From: Nevskia sp.
GTDB taxonomy: Bacteria; Pseudomonadota; Gammaproteobacteria; Nevskiales; Nevskiaceae
Length of the DNA stretch: 36,546 nt
Direction: 5' to 3'
Assembly: GCA_016779605.1 (NCBI GenBank)
Contig: JADHNH010000027.1
Coordinates: 1 to 36,546 of the forward strand
The notes beneath the pieces are model-generated. The model saw only the letters and a list, made by a program, of their open reading frames with translations. It was not told the origin of the DNA and did not search any database. A program made the translations under genes and the position numbers. This document shows positions 26,860 to 34,098 of this stretch, piece by piece. How positions within the stretch are numbered: position 1 is the stretch's first letter; the number at the start of each line of letters is the position of its first letter.

Positions 26860-27672
26860 CTACGAGGACAAACTTTTTGAACTTCGCGTCGCCATGCTGT
26901 CGCGGCGGCGCTGGACGTAGCGCGCGAGCGACGACAGATCCTTTGAATACAGCTTCAAGTCCGCCAGGCGCACAAGAAAAAGTTCTTCAAGCATTTTCTC
27001 GCTGAAGTGTTCTAGCACCTTCCCGCGAAACATCAGATAGAGACTCAGATCAAGCTCGGGGTACCGCGTGCTTTGCACCGCTTTGGGCCGCTGAATCGCT
27101 CCTCCGAGTTCCTTGAAGAAACCTATACTCTGCGTCAGCGCAGCTCTAGACATCCGACGCCGGCACGGTGCACAGCTCAGGCAACTCGGATCAACCCGCA
27201 CGGCATTGAAGAACGCCTCGTCATCCCTATCTGCTCGTTTGACGAGCATATTGAGGGACTCACCAAACATGACGACCGCGCGCATATTGTTCCAGACGGC
27301 ATACACACCAGCAAACGCGGCCGCGCGATTCTTAGGATTCGGCTGAAACTCCTCTACGCGCATGTCCTGATTCGGCGACAGCAGGCCCGGCAATCCGCGT
27401 GATTCTGCCACTTCGACGAGTAGCTCTGACATTCCCAGGCGTGCGACGCTACCAAAGACCAGCCGCAGCTCCGACTTCTCGTAAAGACGCCACCACTCGA
27501 CGGGGCCCACATTCTCCCACAGCCGCGCCGCTCGTTCGGGTTCGACCATGATCGACCGGGAGATTTCGCCGAACAACGCATCTGACGTTCGGTAATTGAT
27601 AACGAGCCCGCGAAGAATTTGCCCCCATACTTGGATTTGCGCGATTTCCTTAGGGCCCGGCGAATATGCCAT
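26860..27672 (-). CDS. Unknown 270-aa protein with a Cys cluster
   Basis: Not recognised. I choose ATG 27670-27672 (MAYSPGPKEIAQIQVW), which has AAGGA at 6 bp; the open frame extends 28 codons further without a signal. The protein is mostly helical-looking, soluble and without a signal peptide or transmembrane segment. Midway it has VDPSCLSCAPCRRRMSRAAL, a CxxCxxC cluster that could bind metal. The N-terminal half contains VWNNMRAVVMFGESLNMLVKRADRDDEAFFNAV. It lies 53 bp upstream of rep on the same strand and may be co-transcribed with rep-HTH-int, so a control role is as likely as cargo. Confidence 0.7.
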   Translation of the reverse strand: MAYSPGPKEIAQIQVWGQILRGLVINYRTSDALFGEISRSIMVEPERAARLWENVGPVEWWRLYEKSELRLVFGSVARLGMSELLVEVAESRGLPGLLSPNQDMRVEEFQPNPKNRAAAFAGVYAVWNNMRAVVMFGESLNMLVKRADRDDEAFFNAVRVDPSCLSCAPCRRRMSRAALTQSIGFFKELGGAIQRPKAVQSTRYPELDLSLYLMFRGKVLEHFSEKMLEELFLVRLADLKLYSKDLSSLARYVQRRRDSMATRSSKSLSS

Positions 27673-27720
27673 TAGAGTCCTTCTTGCCGCCACCGCAGCC
27701 ACTGGCCGATACACAAGGCT

Positions 27721-27945
27721 ATGAAGCACCCTTGGCCGCCACTCGACGCATACCACACTACCAGCTTATTCGATCGCCATGCCACTATCCATATAACCGC
27801 CACCATACCTGGGATAGGGACTGATGAGAGCTTTGAAATCTATGGGGACAGCTTAAAGAACCTGCCCCCTCCGTTGCTGGAATGGGCGATGGATCACGGA
27901 ATGACAGACATCAATTCTGTCGAGATCCGCCCAAGCGAACAGTGA
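27721..27945 (+). CDS. Small hypothetical protein, doubtful
   Basis: 74 aa, opposite to its neighbours: MKHPWPPLDAYHTTSL...ATIHITATIPGIGTDESFEIYGDSLKNLPPPLLEWAMDHGMTDINSVEIRPSEQ. The composition is protein-like (alternating strand IHITATI, then a helix LLEWAMDHG), and a weak AAGG stands just before the ATG. It is divergent from the 270-aa gene, leaving only 48 bp between starts, where a shared control region would sit. No family recognised; it could be chance. Confidence 0.35.
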   Translation: MKHPWPPLDAYHTTSLFDRHATIHITATIPGIGTDESFEIYGDSLKNLPPPLLEWAMDHGMTDINSVEIRPSEQ

Positions 27946-28162
27946 AATACTAGGGAGCGGGCAACTATTTGCTTTACATAAAACATCTACCCGCGGCGAC
28001 TTTGACGACCCTGCCAGGTCCTAGCCGTGCCAACGATGGGCGATTTCCCAGACCGATAATCCTCTCGGTAACTGAATTGAATTCATGCCTCTTTGTTGCG
28101 ACGTTGTCGAGTCAGCATGGCTAGATCAGATTTAGCCAGCATACTTACCGGTTTACGCCTCA

Positions 28163-29008
28163 TCAATGACCGGCGATCTCATGTACGCATGTTAGGTCCC
28201 TGTCTGGATGGGGCCCTGCATAAAGGACTGCAAGATGAAACTGCTGCTCGATAAAAAACGTCTGGTAGTAAACTCTGGCAGCAGCTTGCGGTGTCGTGTT
28301 GTCGCCCTGCTTTATGTGAGTACTTGCTGTGGCGCTGTGCAGGGATTCGCCATCCCGACGAATTTCCAGACTAATGCTTATTCCCCCTGTCTGGGCATGC
28401 TCTAGGCCGAGCTCCCTAAAAAATGCGTCTACTCTTCCAATCTGCCCATTTTTTTGAACCAAATGAGCAAACGCTTCGGCCGTCCTTCGCATGAACTCGT
28501 GCCTGTGCGCGGCTATCTCATTGCAGCGATCCAAAGCACCTTCGACTATGACAATTCGACGGTTCTGTTCCGACACCCATTGAAAGTGCTCCGCTGGGGT
28601 GCGCAGCACCTGGCCAAAAATCTCTCGCAGGATCCTCTCATAAAGCCTGTTCAAGAAAACTGTGTCGATCTTGTTCTTCCCCAGGACGGGCCAGTCTTCT
28701 TCCCCTTCATGTCCCTGGACCACCTCCGCTCCAAGATCCGCCAATGCAGCCAACTCCTCAATGACCTCTGCGGGTACAGGGGCATAAGGCAGCACGAGTA
28801 CATATGCCGCCGCATAGCCGCGTTCGAGTTGATCGCAGTGCTCGTGCAGCTTGTGAACTGCCGCATCGGGATGAGGTAAAAGCTGAAGATACCCCTTCTT
28901 TCCCGCGCCGGCTGGTATGCAGGTTATGTAAGTATCCCTGCGTCTGGCCCCAGCTTCCAGCTTCCCTCGCAGCTGGTGAGGCAAGCCAATCACGAATACG
29001 TGGTCCAC
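28163..29008 (-). CDS. Unknown 281-aa cargo protein, partner of the LOTUS-like gene
   Basis: Not recognised. It starts at GTG (29006-29008) with AAGGG 9 bp upstream, 18 bp after the stop of the LOTUS-like gene, so the two form an operon. The N-terminus VFVIGLPHQLRGKLEAGARRRDTYITCIPAG looks like the start of an alpha/beta nucleotide-binding fold without a Walker A motif. A second strand-rich region YVLVLPYAPVPAEVIEELAALADLGAEVV follows, then a long helical middle (NRLYERILREIFGQVLRTPAEHFQWV) and a C-terminal beta-rich part (GGISISLEIRRDGESLHSATASTHIKQGD...YYQTFFIEQQFHLAVLYAG). No transmembrane segment. AT-richer than the chromosome. Confidence 0.7.
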   Translation of the reverse strand: MDHVFVIGLPHQLRGKLEAGARRRDTYITCIPAGAGKKGYLQLLPHPDAAVHKLHEHCDQLERGYAAAYVLVLPYAPVPAEVIEELAALADLGAEVVQGHEGEEDWPVLGKNKIDTVFLNRLYERILREIFGQVLRTPAEHFQWVSEQNRRIVIVEGALDRCNEIAAHRHEFMRRTAEAFAHLVQKNGQIGRVDAFFRELGLEHAQTGGISISLEIRRDGESLHSATASTHIKQGDNTTPQAAARVYYQTFFIEQQFHLAVLYAGPHPDRDLTCVHEIAGH

Positions 29009-29026
29009 TCCGGCGCCCTTGCAATT

Positions 29027-29944
29027 CTAGAGGCGCGACTTAATAAGGATGGAGCTAAGCAAAGTGGGAATCACAAGTTGGGCGATGTCATCGTCAGTCA
29101 GAAGGTCCAACAACTTAACGGCCCTCTGTCGCGGTGTAAATTGGGTCTCGTCGTCCGTCTTCCTTGCACCAGCTTGAATAGAATCTCTTTGAACGCAGAG
29201 ATCGTTAAAATCAACGCCATTACTCGACGCCCAAGCTCGGATAGTCATTATCACTCGGTGGGTGCGAAAGCTCCTCCAGGAGCTGCTATTGTCGCCGAGT
29301 GCACGAGTAAATGCCGCGTTAAGAGCGCTTGTATAGTTTTGAGTTATTAATGCTTCAAGTGGGGTAATCTCGTCCGCTGGCATCCGAAGAGAATCCAAGA
29401 ACGAACGCATCCAGGCCTTTTGCGTCTCCGGAGATATTCTTTGAATTTCGATTCGGTTTGCGTCGGGTTCGTGCGCCGTTGCGCCAAACAGCGGTTCTTC
29501 TATAACAAAATGGCGAATCGACTTTGTTTCTTTGTCAAAGAATCGCTTTCGCTTCGAATCGGGATTGGTAAAGGCTTGCCAGACCTCGCTGCGAATGACC
29601 GCCGCATGCTCTGGAAACTGCGAGGGCGAAGCAAAAGTTGACGTGCCTTGGGATGTCTTGCGAAGTATGATTCGCATATCCCCGGCGCCAGACGGCTGCT
29701 CTATGAGAACTTTGTCTCCCAGAGCGCTCGAAAGAAAGGATGAGAATTTCTGGTAACCGTAGGCTCGCTGGTCAAATCGACCAAGCCCTTTGCGGGCAAG
29801 CAGTGCATCGAGCCGCTGCTTCAATCGCGCACCAAATTCTGGCGAGCGCTCGGACAGCAGTTGGAGAATTAGCTGCGGAACAAAAGTTTGAGCTTCCACC
29901 TTGATAGGCTCCAAGTCGTCAGATAGCAAGGAATAGACCGCCAC
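29027..29944 (-). CDS. OST-HTH/LOTUS-domain-like protein, first gene of cargo operon
   Basis: 305 aa from GTG 29944; no strong ribosome-binding site is seen, so the start is uncertain. Residues about 22-95 (VPQLILQLLSERSPEFGARLKQRLDALLARKGLGRFDQRAYGYQKFSSFLSSALGDKVLIEQPSGAGDMRIILR) follow the OST-HTH/LOTUS pattern: helix, winged helix with a G-[YF]-xKF-x-x-[FL]L core, then a hydrophobic wing. LOTUS domains bind RNA and in bacteria are often joined to a LabA/NYN-type PIN nuclease. Here the partner half (100-305) is helical with no nuclease motif I can see, for example RSFLDSLRMPADEITPLEALITQNYTSALNAAFTRALGD. Possible RNA-sensing component; function unknown. Confidence 0.6.
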   Translation of the reverse strand: MAVYSLLSDDLEPIKVEAQTFVPQLILQLLSERSPEFGARLKQRLDALLARKGLGRFDQRAYGYQKFSSFLSSALGDKVLIEQPSGAGDMRIILRKTSQGTSTFASPSQFPEHAAVIRSEVWQAFTNPDSKRKRFFDKETKSIRHFVIEEPLFGATAHEPDANRIEIQRISPETQKAWMRSFLDSLRMPADEITPLEALITQNYTSALNAAFTRALGDNSSSWRSFRTHRVIMTIRAWASSNGVDFNDLCVQRDSIQAGARKTDDETQFTPRQRAVKLLDLLTDDDIAQLVIPTLLSSILIKSRL

Positions 29945-30614
29945 AGAGTGTGGCGGGTATTCCGAAAATCATAATGCTGCTGTCTGGTTCCCTGACTTGT
30001 AGCCACGTCGTCCGACAAATAGAACACCATATCTGCCGGCACTTCGGCGCTGCTAAAGCCCTCAAGATGAGCCTGGATTCAACTTGATCCGGCCGATCTT
30101 TCGGTGGCTCTCATTGGTTGAGAGCGTGCACGTATACTAAGCCTTGGCCGATGGTGGGTCAACCTCCGTTCAGCTGCCGAAGGTCAAGCGCCCATCCAGA
30201 GCAAGCACTTTGGGGGCCAGCAGGGCCGTTTGTGCACTGCATAGTAATTTAGTTGTCGCCGTCCCGATGCAATTTCGTACGATTTCTTGAAATTTATAAA
30301 ACAAAACAATAAGTTACATAATCTTCCATGCGACGCCCAATTTGCACAGAAGTGAACAAGCGACGATCTAAGAACCTAAGAACTTGACTGGCGATAACGA
30401 GTAGAATCGCCTATAAGCGATGGTGTGGACGCTTTGAAAGTGTTCGTTCTAGCTCACCCTTACGCGACGGATCGCAAGCGTGGATTGTCGCATCATTGTG
30501 CCAGCACGATAAGTTGTTTCACTGTCGCTGAGTGGCACAAATCCGGCACAACGAAGCTGGGCAGGCGCCGCAAGTGGCTGATTTAGAATGACTTTTCAGC
30601 CATATCCGCCCGCC
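29945..30614. other. Non-coding 670-bp right end of the element
   Basis: No convincing gene. It holds an AT-rich patch (about 30281-30330, ATTTATAAAACAAAACAATA), a tandem 8-mer CTAAGAAC at 30368-30383, and the GGCACAA repeats near attR. The position opposite the rep gene and the AT-rich patch would suit a replication origin or the control region of the cargo operon, but no iteron array or clear nick site is seen. Confidence 0.5.
30496..30551 (+). promoter_or_regulatory. Candidate integrase arm sites, right end
   Basis: GGCACAA occurs at 30534-30540 and 30545-30551 (11-bp period), with an inverted copy TTGTGCC at 30496-30502. A 21-bp stretch at 30534-30554 matches 24276-24296 in reverse complement at 19 of 21 bases. 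The paired sites sit about 45 bp (left) and 63 bp (right) inside the att repeats. Confidence 0.45.
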
Positions 30615-30661
30615 CTCATAATGCTGAGGTCGGCGGTTCGATCCCGCCTCTAGCCACCAAT
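30615..30661 (+). repeat. attR: 47-bp direct repeat, tRNA-Met 3' half
   Basis: Identical to attL at 24187-24233. Only the 3' half of the tRNA is present, with no 5' half upstream, so this is not a working tRNA gene but the distal attachment site. Confidence 0.95.
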
Positions 30662-30897
30662 CCCATTTTCCAGACCCTTCAACGCCGTCCATACAAGTCC
30701 AAGGGCGGGAACACGCTGAGGCGGCGCTGAACGTCTCCAAAGATCAAGCTCGCCAGCGCGGCCGGGGCTGCTTCGCTCGAAATCTGCCGTATCAACCAGC
30801 CAGAGCCGCAACTCTCGCGGTAGTTGCCGCGATGCAAGCCGTTGTCAAAAAACGGCGGAATACGTCCAAGGACTGCGACCAAACGGCGTCCCAGTCC

Positions 30898-30929
30898 TTG
30901 AAATGACTAGTCCAATGGACTACATTGGA
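30898..30929 (+). promoter_or_regulatory. Promoter and operator of the toxin-antitoxin pair
   Basis: TTGAAA (30898-30903) and TACATT (30921-30926) have a 17-bp spacer. A 7-bp-arm inverted repeat TCCAATG-GACTA-CATTGGA (30911-30929) covers the -10, which suits autorepression by the antitoxin. Transcription would begin at about the toxin ATG, giving a nearly leaderless mRNA unless GTG at 30944 is the true start. Confidence 0.5.
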
Positions 30930-30931
30930 TA

Positions 30932-31288
30932 ATGATCCGGCCGGTGCCGATTTCCGTTGTTGAAACGCCCGAATTCCTGGCAGCGACGCGCAAGCTCTTG
31001 AACGATGAGGAACGCGCTCTGCTGGTGGAATACCTCGCATACAACCCTTCGGCCGGCGACCTGATCCCAGGCACGGGCGGGCTTCGCAAGCTCCGTTGGG
31101 GGCTGGAAGGGCGCGGCAAACGAGGTGGCGCGCGAGTAATTTACTTTTACCACAACGTCAACCTGCCGCTGTTCGCGCTGACCGCTTACGCCAAGAACGA
31201 GCGCGCGGAGATCAGCCAGGCGGAACGGAACGAGTTTCACAAATTGACCAAGCTTCTGATCCAGAATTATGCGAGGCACAAGCGATGA
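30932..31288 (+). CDS. RelE/HigB-2-type toxin
   Basis: 118 aa. RelE-superfamily ribosome-dependent mRNA nuclease of the HigB-2 type: SVVETPEFLAATRKLLNDEERALLVEYLAYNPSAGDLIPGTGGLRKLRWGLEGRGKRGGARVIYFYHNVNLPLFALTAYAKNERAEISQAERNEFHKLTKLL. The motifs G-x-GGxRKxRW and KxGGxRVIYFY are the hallmark of this group. Toxin-first order with an HTH antitoxin behind it is typical of HigBA, unlike RelBE. The toxin stop and antitoxin start overlap as ATGA. The start is ATG 30932, or GTG 30944 if the mRNA has a short leader. Confidence 0.9.
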   Translation: MIRPVPISVVETPEFLAATRKLLNDEERALLVEYLAYNPSAGDLIPGTGGLRKLRWGLEGRGKRGGARVIYFYHNVNLPLFALTAYAKNERAEISQAERNEFHKLTKLLIQNYARHKR

Positions 31289-31581
31289 GCAAGGTTTCCG
31301 AAAGCATCCGGCGCGGTCTTGAAGAAGCCCTGGCCTACTCCAAGGGCAAAGCCGACGAGGGCAAGTATCGGGTTCATGTACCTCAGCTGATCGACGTGCG
31401 CGCCATCCGGACCAAGCTGGGGCTCACCCAGGAGGAATTTGCGGGCCGCTTCGGGTTCAGCGTAAACACGCTGCGCCATTGGGAACAGGGAAAGCGGCGC
31501 CCAGAAGGGCCAACACGGGCGTACCTGCTGGTCATTGATCATTCCCCCAGAACTGTCGAGAAGGCTCTTCGCGCCGCGTAA
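31285..31581 (+). CDS. HigA-type antitoxin with XRE HTH domain
   Basis: 98 aa. N-terminal 45 residues (MSKVSESIRRGLEEALAYSKGKADEGKYRVHVPQLIDVRAIR) should bind and mask the toxin. The C-terminal half is a Cro/C1-type HTH, TKLGLTQEEFAGRFGFSVNTLRHWEQGKRRPEGPTRAYLLVI. It begins within the toxin stop (ATGA). As in other HigA proteins the HTH probably represses the operon through the inverted repeat at 30911-30929. Confidence 0.92.
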   Translation: MSKVSESIRRGLEEALAYSKGKADEGKYRVHVPQLIDVRAIRTKLGLTQEEFAGRFGFSVNTLRHWEQGKRRPEGPTRAYLLVIDHSPRTVEKALRAA

Positions 31582-31599
31582 CAGCGAATCTGCTCACAA

Positions 31600-31929
31600 G
31601 TGAGCGCGGGACGAAATACCGGCGATCATCCGCTGAACCATCTATGCGGCTGGGACGGCCGCGAGCTTCGGCTCATGCCGGCGTTCGACCTGGAGCCTTG
31701 TGGAGGCCGCGACGGAGGGCGCCACCAGATGCGCATCGGCCTGCAAAGCTACCAGGGCACCCTGGAGAACGCCGCCGCTGCCGCGGGAGAGTTCGGGCTC
31801 AGCGCCAAGCAGGCGTCGAGCTGCATCAAGCGCATTTGCGGGAAGTTCGCGGACTGGCGAGCAGTGGCGCAGTCGCTGAGCTGCGGGACCAGCCTTCAAG
31901 GCCATATTTTGGCCGGTCTGCGCATCTAG
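31600..31929 (+). pseudogene. HipA-like toxin kinase, C-terminal remnant
   Basis: A 109-codon open frame, in frame with the antitoxin and separated from it by the antitoxin TAA and 18 bp. The translation NTGDHPLNHLC...GRELRLMPAFDLEPC follows the HipA catalytic-core tail (NxDDHxRNHGF...WxLSPAYDLNP), then EFGLSAKQASSCIKRICGKFADWRAVAQSLSCG follows the HipA C-terminal helices. The N-terminal domain, ATP loop and usual Asp-Asp pair are missing or changed, so it should be inactive. Its TAG stop lies in the first bases of the adjoining 129-bp element. Confidence 0.65.
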
Positions 31930-32054
31930 AGCATTTTCGATTCAACTGCATACATGTCCGTCATCCTGAGCGCAGCGAAGGATCTGGCCAGATTCTTCGC
32001 TGCGCTCAGAATGACAAATCAAACATGTCTGCAACTAAACGAAAATCGCTCTAG
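31926..32054. mobile_element. 129-bp MITE-like element, copy C
   Basis: Bounded by CTAG at both ends (CTAGAGCATTTTCG...CGAAAATCGCTCTAG), with a palindromic centre GTCATCCTGAGCGCAGCG...ATCTGGCCAGAT...CGCTGCGCTCAGAATGAC. Same length as, and in opposite orientation to, copy A at 19820-19948. It marks the boundary between the toxin-antitoxin remnants and the catabolic cluster. Confidence 0.75.
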
Positions 32055-32154
32055 CCTGATCACCCCCCGATCAAGCTTCGAAATCTACATGACTCGAAGT
32101 CTGGCGCGCCGTCGAGTTGCACGTCGCCCCACACCGACGGCGCTCCCAGCCCGA

Positions 32155-33030
32155 TCAGATCTTCAGCCGGCGCCGGTCGCCGTTGCTGACGACGTGCGCC
32201 GCGGTCGGCGTGTTGAAGTGTGCCGCCAGCATCCAGATGTCCTTGTCGCACAGCTTGTCCAGGATCTTGCGGCGGGAAGCCGTGGACATGGCCAGGTCCA
32301 TGCAGAAGGCGCTGTGCCACTCCGGGTAGGCCACCTGGATCGGGTGGTGGAAGGAGTCTCCGGTCATCAGGGCCTGGCCCTTCTGGCCCTTGATGTTGAT
32401 GCACACGTGACCCGGCGAATGGCCGCGGCTCGGCTCCAGCCAGACGCTGTCGTCCAGCGCGAAGTCGCTGGCGACGAGGTCGGCGCGGCCGGCTTCGTAC
32501 ACGGGCAGCACGCTGTCGGCGTAGGAGCCGTCCAGGCCGTGGTCGTCCTGCCGGTTGGCCCAGCCTTCGAACTCGGTACGGTCGAACACGTAGCGCGCGT
32601 TCGGGAAGGTGGGCACCCACTTGCCGTTCTCGAGCCGGGTGTTCCAGCCGACGTGATCCAGGTGCAGGTGCGTGCACATGACGTGGGTGACCTGCTCGGG
32701 CTTCACGCCGGCGGCCGCGAGCTTGCCGAGATAGTCGGACTTGTAGTTGACGAATTCCGGCACCGTGCTGCGCTTCTTGTCGTTGCCCACGCAGGTGTCG
32801 ACCAGGATCAGGTTCTTGCCGGAGCGCACCACGAAGGTGTGCAGCGACAGGTGGAGCATCTCCTCGTTCGGCGAGCCCTTGAGCGGCAGGAAATGCGGCT
32901 CCATCCAGCTGCGCTGCGACTCGAGGATGCCCCGGTCGAAGGTCGGGTAGAAATCCTTCAGCGGCAGCAGCGCGCCGTACCAATCCTGCACGCGGTCGAT
33001 GGTCACGTTGCCGAAGTTCAGTGTCTTCAC
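32155..33030 (-). CDS. MBL-fold metallo-hydrolase (AHL-lactonase-like)
   Basis: 291 aa from GTG 33028-33030, with GGGG about 8 bp upstream. The open frame extends much further, but the upstream translation is low-complexity. The metal-binding motif THLHLDHVGW has His121, His123, Asp125 and His126, with later ligands in SRGHSPGH, TGDSFHHP and LAAHF. The HSPGHV pattern is common in quinolone/AHL-lactonase-like and PqsE-like hydrolases, which open lactones or cleave esters. The substrate is unknown. It is divergent from the SDR gene across 283 bp, so the two may be controlled together. Confidence 0.88.
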   Translation of the reverse strand: MKTLNFGNVTIDRVQDWYGALLPLKDFYPTFDRGILESQRSWMEPHFLPLKGSPNEEMLHLSLHTFVVRSGKNLILVDTCVGNDKKRSTVPEFVNYKSDYLGKLAAAGVKPEQVTHVMCTHLHLDHVGWNTRLENGKWVPTFPNARYVFDRTEFEGWANRQDDHGLDGSYADSVLPVYEAGRADLVASDFALDDSVWLEPSRGHSPGHVCINIKGQKGQALMTGDSFHHPIQVAYPEWHSAFCMDLAMSTASRRKILDKLCDKDIWMLAAHFNTPTAAHVVSNGDRRRLKI

Positions 33031-33181
33031 CTTGAATCCCCTCCAGTACGATTTTTGTGATTGAGGCTGCCAATGCGGCGGACGCGCGTGCATGCACCCC
33101 GGGGGGATCATCTTCCAAAACCCGGGGGCGTGTCCATATACCGATTTTGAACCGTGCCCGTATCGCTCCAGCACAATCAGA

Positions 33182-33209
33182 GCCGTCCGCCGTCCGCCGT
33201 CCGCCGTCC
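33182..33209 (+). repeat. Four tandem GCCGTCC heptamers
   Basis: Four perfect copies of GCCGTCC lie in the 283-bp gap between the divergent MBL hydrolase and SDR genes. Same period as the GGGAATC string at 7869, different sequence. Apart from the start signals of the two genes I see nothing else in this gap. Confidence 0.85.
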
Positions 33210-33313
33210 GGCTTCCGCCCGCCTGATCTCCGTTGCGGCGCGCCCGGCGCTCGATTTCAGCGGCCGGGGCGCGTATCGTTTCCGCAGCAAGTCGAGGCGC
33301 AGACGGGGGAGCA

Positions 33314-34063
33314 ATGTCGATGAGCAGTGTTTCCGCAGCGGGCATGGCGGGCAAGCGCGTGGCCGTCACCGGCGCCGCCAGCGGCATCGGCGCCGCCACG
33401 GCGAAGCTCCTGCAGGCGCAGGGCTGCCGCGTGGCCTGCCTGGACCGCAATCTTGCCGGCGCGCGCGCCACGGCCGGCGCCGACGGGCTTGCGGTGGAAG
33501 TGGACGTGGCCGACGAGCCCTCCGTCATCCGCGCGTTCGAGCAGGCCGGCACGGCCTGGCAAGGCCTCGATGCGCTGGTCACCGCCGCTGGCATCATCAA
33601 CACCACCTCGTTCTTCGACACGACGGTGGCGGAGTTCCGCCAGCTGTTCGACGTGAACGTGATCGGCTCGTTCCTGAGCGTGCGCGAAGGCGCCCGCTAC
33701 ATGCAGCGCGGCGCGCGCATCTGCATGGTCGCGAGCATCTCCAGCTACACCGGCGGCGGCTACGTGGCCAGGGGCGCCTATGCCACCAGCAAGGGCGCGG
33801 TGCTGACGATGATGAAAGGCTGCGCGCGCGAGCTGGGGCCCAAAGGCATCGCCGTGAACGCCGTGGCGCCGGGCTTCATCGACACGCCGTTCGTCGCCTC
33901 CGCCATGAGCGACCCGGTGCGCCGCAAGGAAGTGGTGGCGGCCGTGGGCCAGGTCGGCACGGCGGAGCAGATCGCGCAGTGCGCCGCGTTTCTGGTCTCG
34001 CCGGCCGCGGACTTCGTGCACGGCGAAACGCTGATCGCCGACGGCGGCATCCTGATGCGCTGA
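33314..34063 (+). CDS. Short-chain dehydrogenase/reductase (classical SDR)
   Basis: 249 aa from ATG 33314, with GGGGGAG at 6 bp; a second Met two codons on is possible. The NAD(P)-binding VTGAASGIGAATAK (18-31), an Asp-start second strand (CLDRN, favouring NAD), VTAAGI (in place of NNAG), the catalytic Ser near 141-144, and Tyr156/Lys160 in YATSK are all present, with APGFIDTPF and the C-terminal GETLIADGG. It is a cytoplasmic NAD(P)-dependent alcohol/ketone oxidoreductase. It is the only plus-strand gene of the cluster and converges with the second MBL hydrolase. Confidence 0.93.
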   Translation: MSMSSVSAAGMAGKRVAVTGAASGIGAATAKLLQAQGCRVACLDRNLAGARATAGADGLAVEVDVADEPSVIRAFEQAGTAWQGLDALVTAAGIINTTSFFDTTVAEFRQLFDVNVIGSFLSVREGARYMQRGARICMVASISSYTGGGYVARGAYATSKGAVLTMMKGCARELGPKGIAVNAVAPGFIDTPFVASAMSDPVRRKEVVAAVGQVGTAEQIAQCAAFLVSPAADFVHGETLIADGGILMR

Positions 34064-34069
34064 GGGGCG

Positions 34070-34088
34070 CCCGCCAGCGCCCGGCGGG
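34070..34088. terminator. Possible hairpin between convergent SDR and MBL genes
   Basis: CCCGCC (34070-34075) pairs with GGCGGG (34083-34088) around a 7-nt loop in the 35-bp gap between two convergent stop codons. No T-run, so a weak candidate for bidirectional termination. Confidence 0.3.
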
Positions 34089-34098
34089 ACCCGGTTCG

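Larger units (their letters stand above)
24187..30661. mobile_element. Integrative element in tRNA-Met (about 6.4 kb)
   Basis: Bounded by perfect 47-bp direct repeats made of the tRNA-Met 3' half, with a tyrosine integrase right beside attL. Contents read from attL: integrase, HTH excisionase-like protein, replication initiator, a 270-aa unknown, a small opposite-strand ORF, an unknown 281-aa protein and an OST-HTH/LOTUS-like protein, then a 670-bp non-coding stretch before attR. There are no structural phage, packaging, relaxase or conjugation genes, so it needs a helper for transfer, or is a replicating satellite or plasmid-like integrative element. The cargo half is visibly AT-richer than the surrounding chromosome, which fits foreign origin. 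Confidence 0.9.

Noticed and set aside
28208-28879. Plus-strand frames opposite the 281-aa cargo gene
   Set aside because: They are short, lack start signals, and overlap a longer frame with a ribosome-binding site and an operon partner.
30398-30586. 63-codon frame ending just before attR (...EWHKSGTTKLGRRRKWLI) as the tail of a second integrase
   Set aside because: It faces attR like an integrase end, but no catalytic motif (HxxR, Tyr) is visible upstream and a stop lies just before it; kept only as an alternative reading of the GGCACAA repeat.
30519-30740. Frame translating as DWWLEAGSNRRP
   Set aside because: This is the well-known false protein produced by translating the antisense strand of a tRNA 3' half (attR).
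30662-30897. Gene or tRNA fragment right of attR
   Set aside because: All six frames are broken or give unrecognisable short peptides; no integrase relic could be read.
32155-33621. Full 488-codon frame as the MBL hydrolase
   Set aside because: The first 197 codons are low complexity and overlap the SDR start; the GTG at 33030 has a ribosome-binding site and begins the conserved part.
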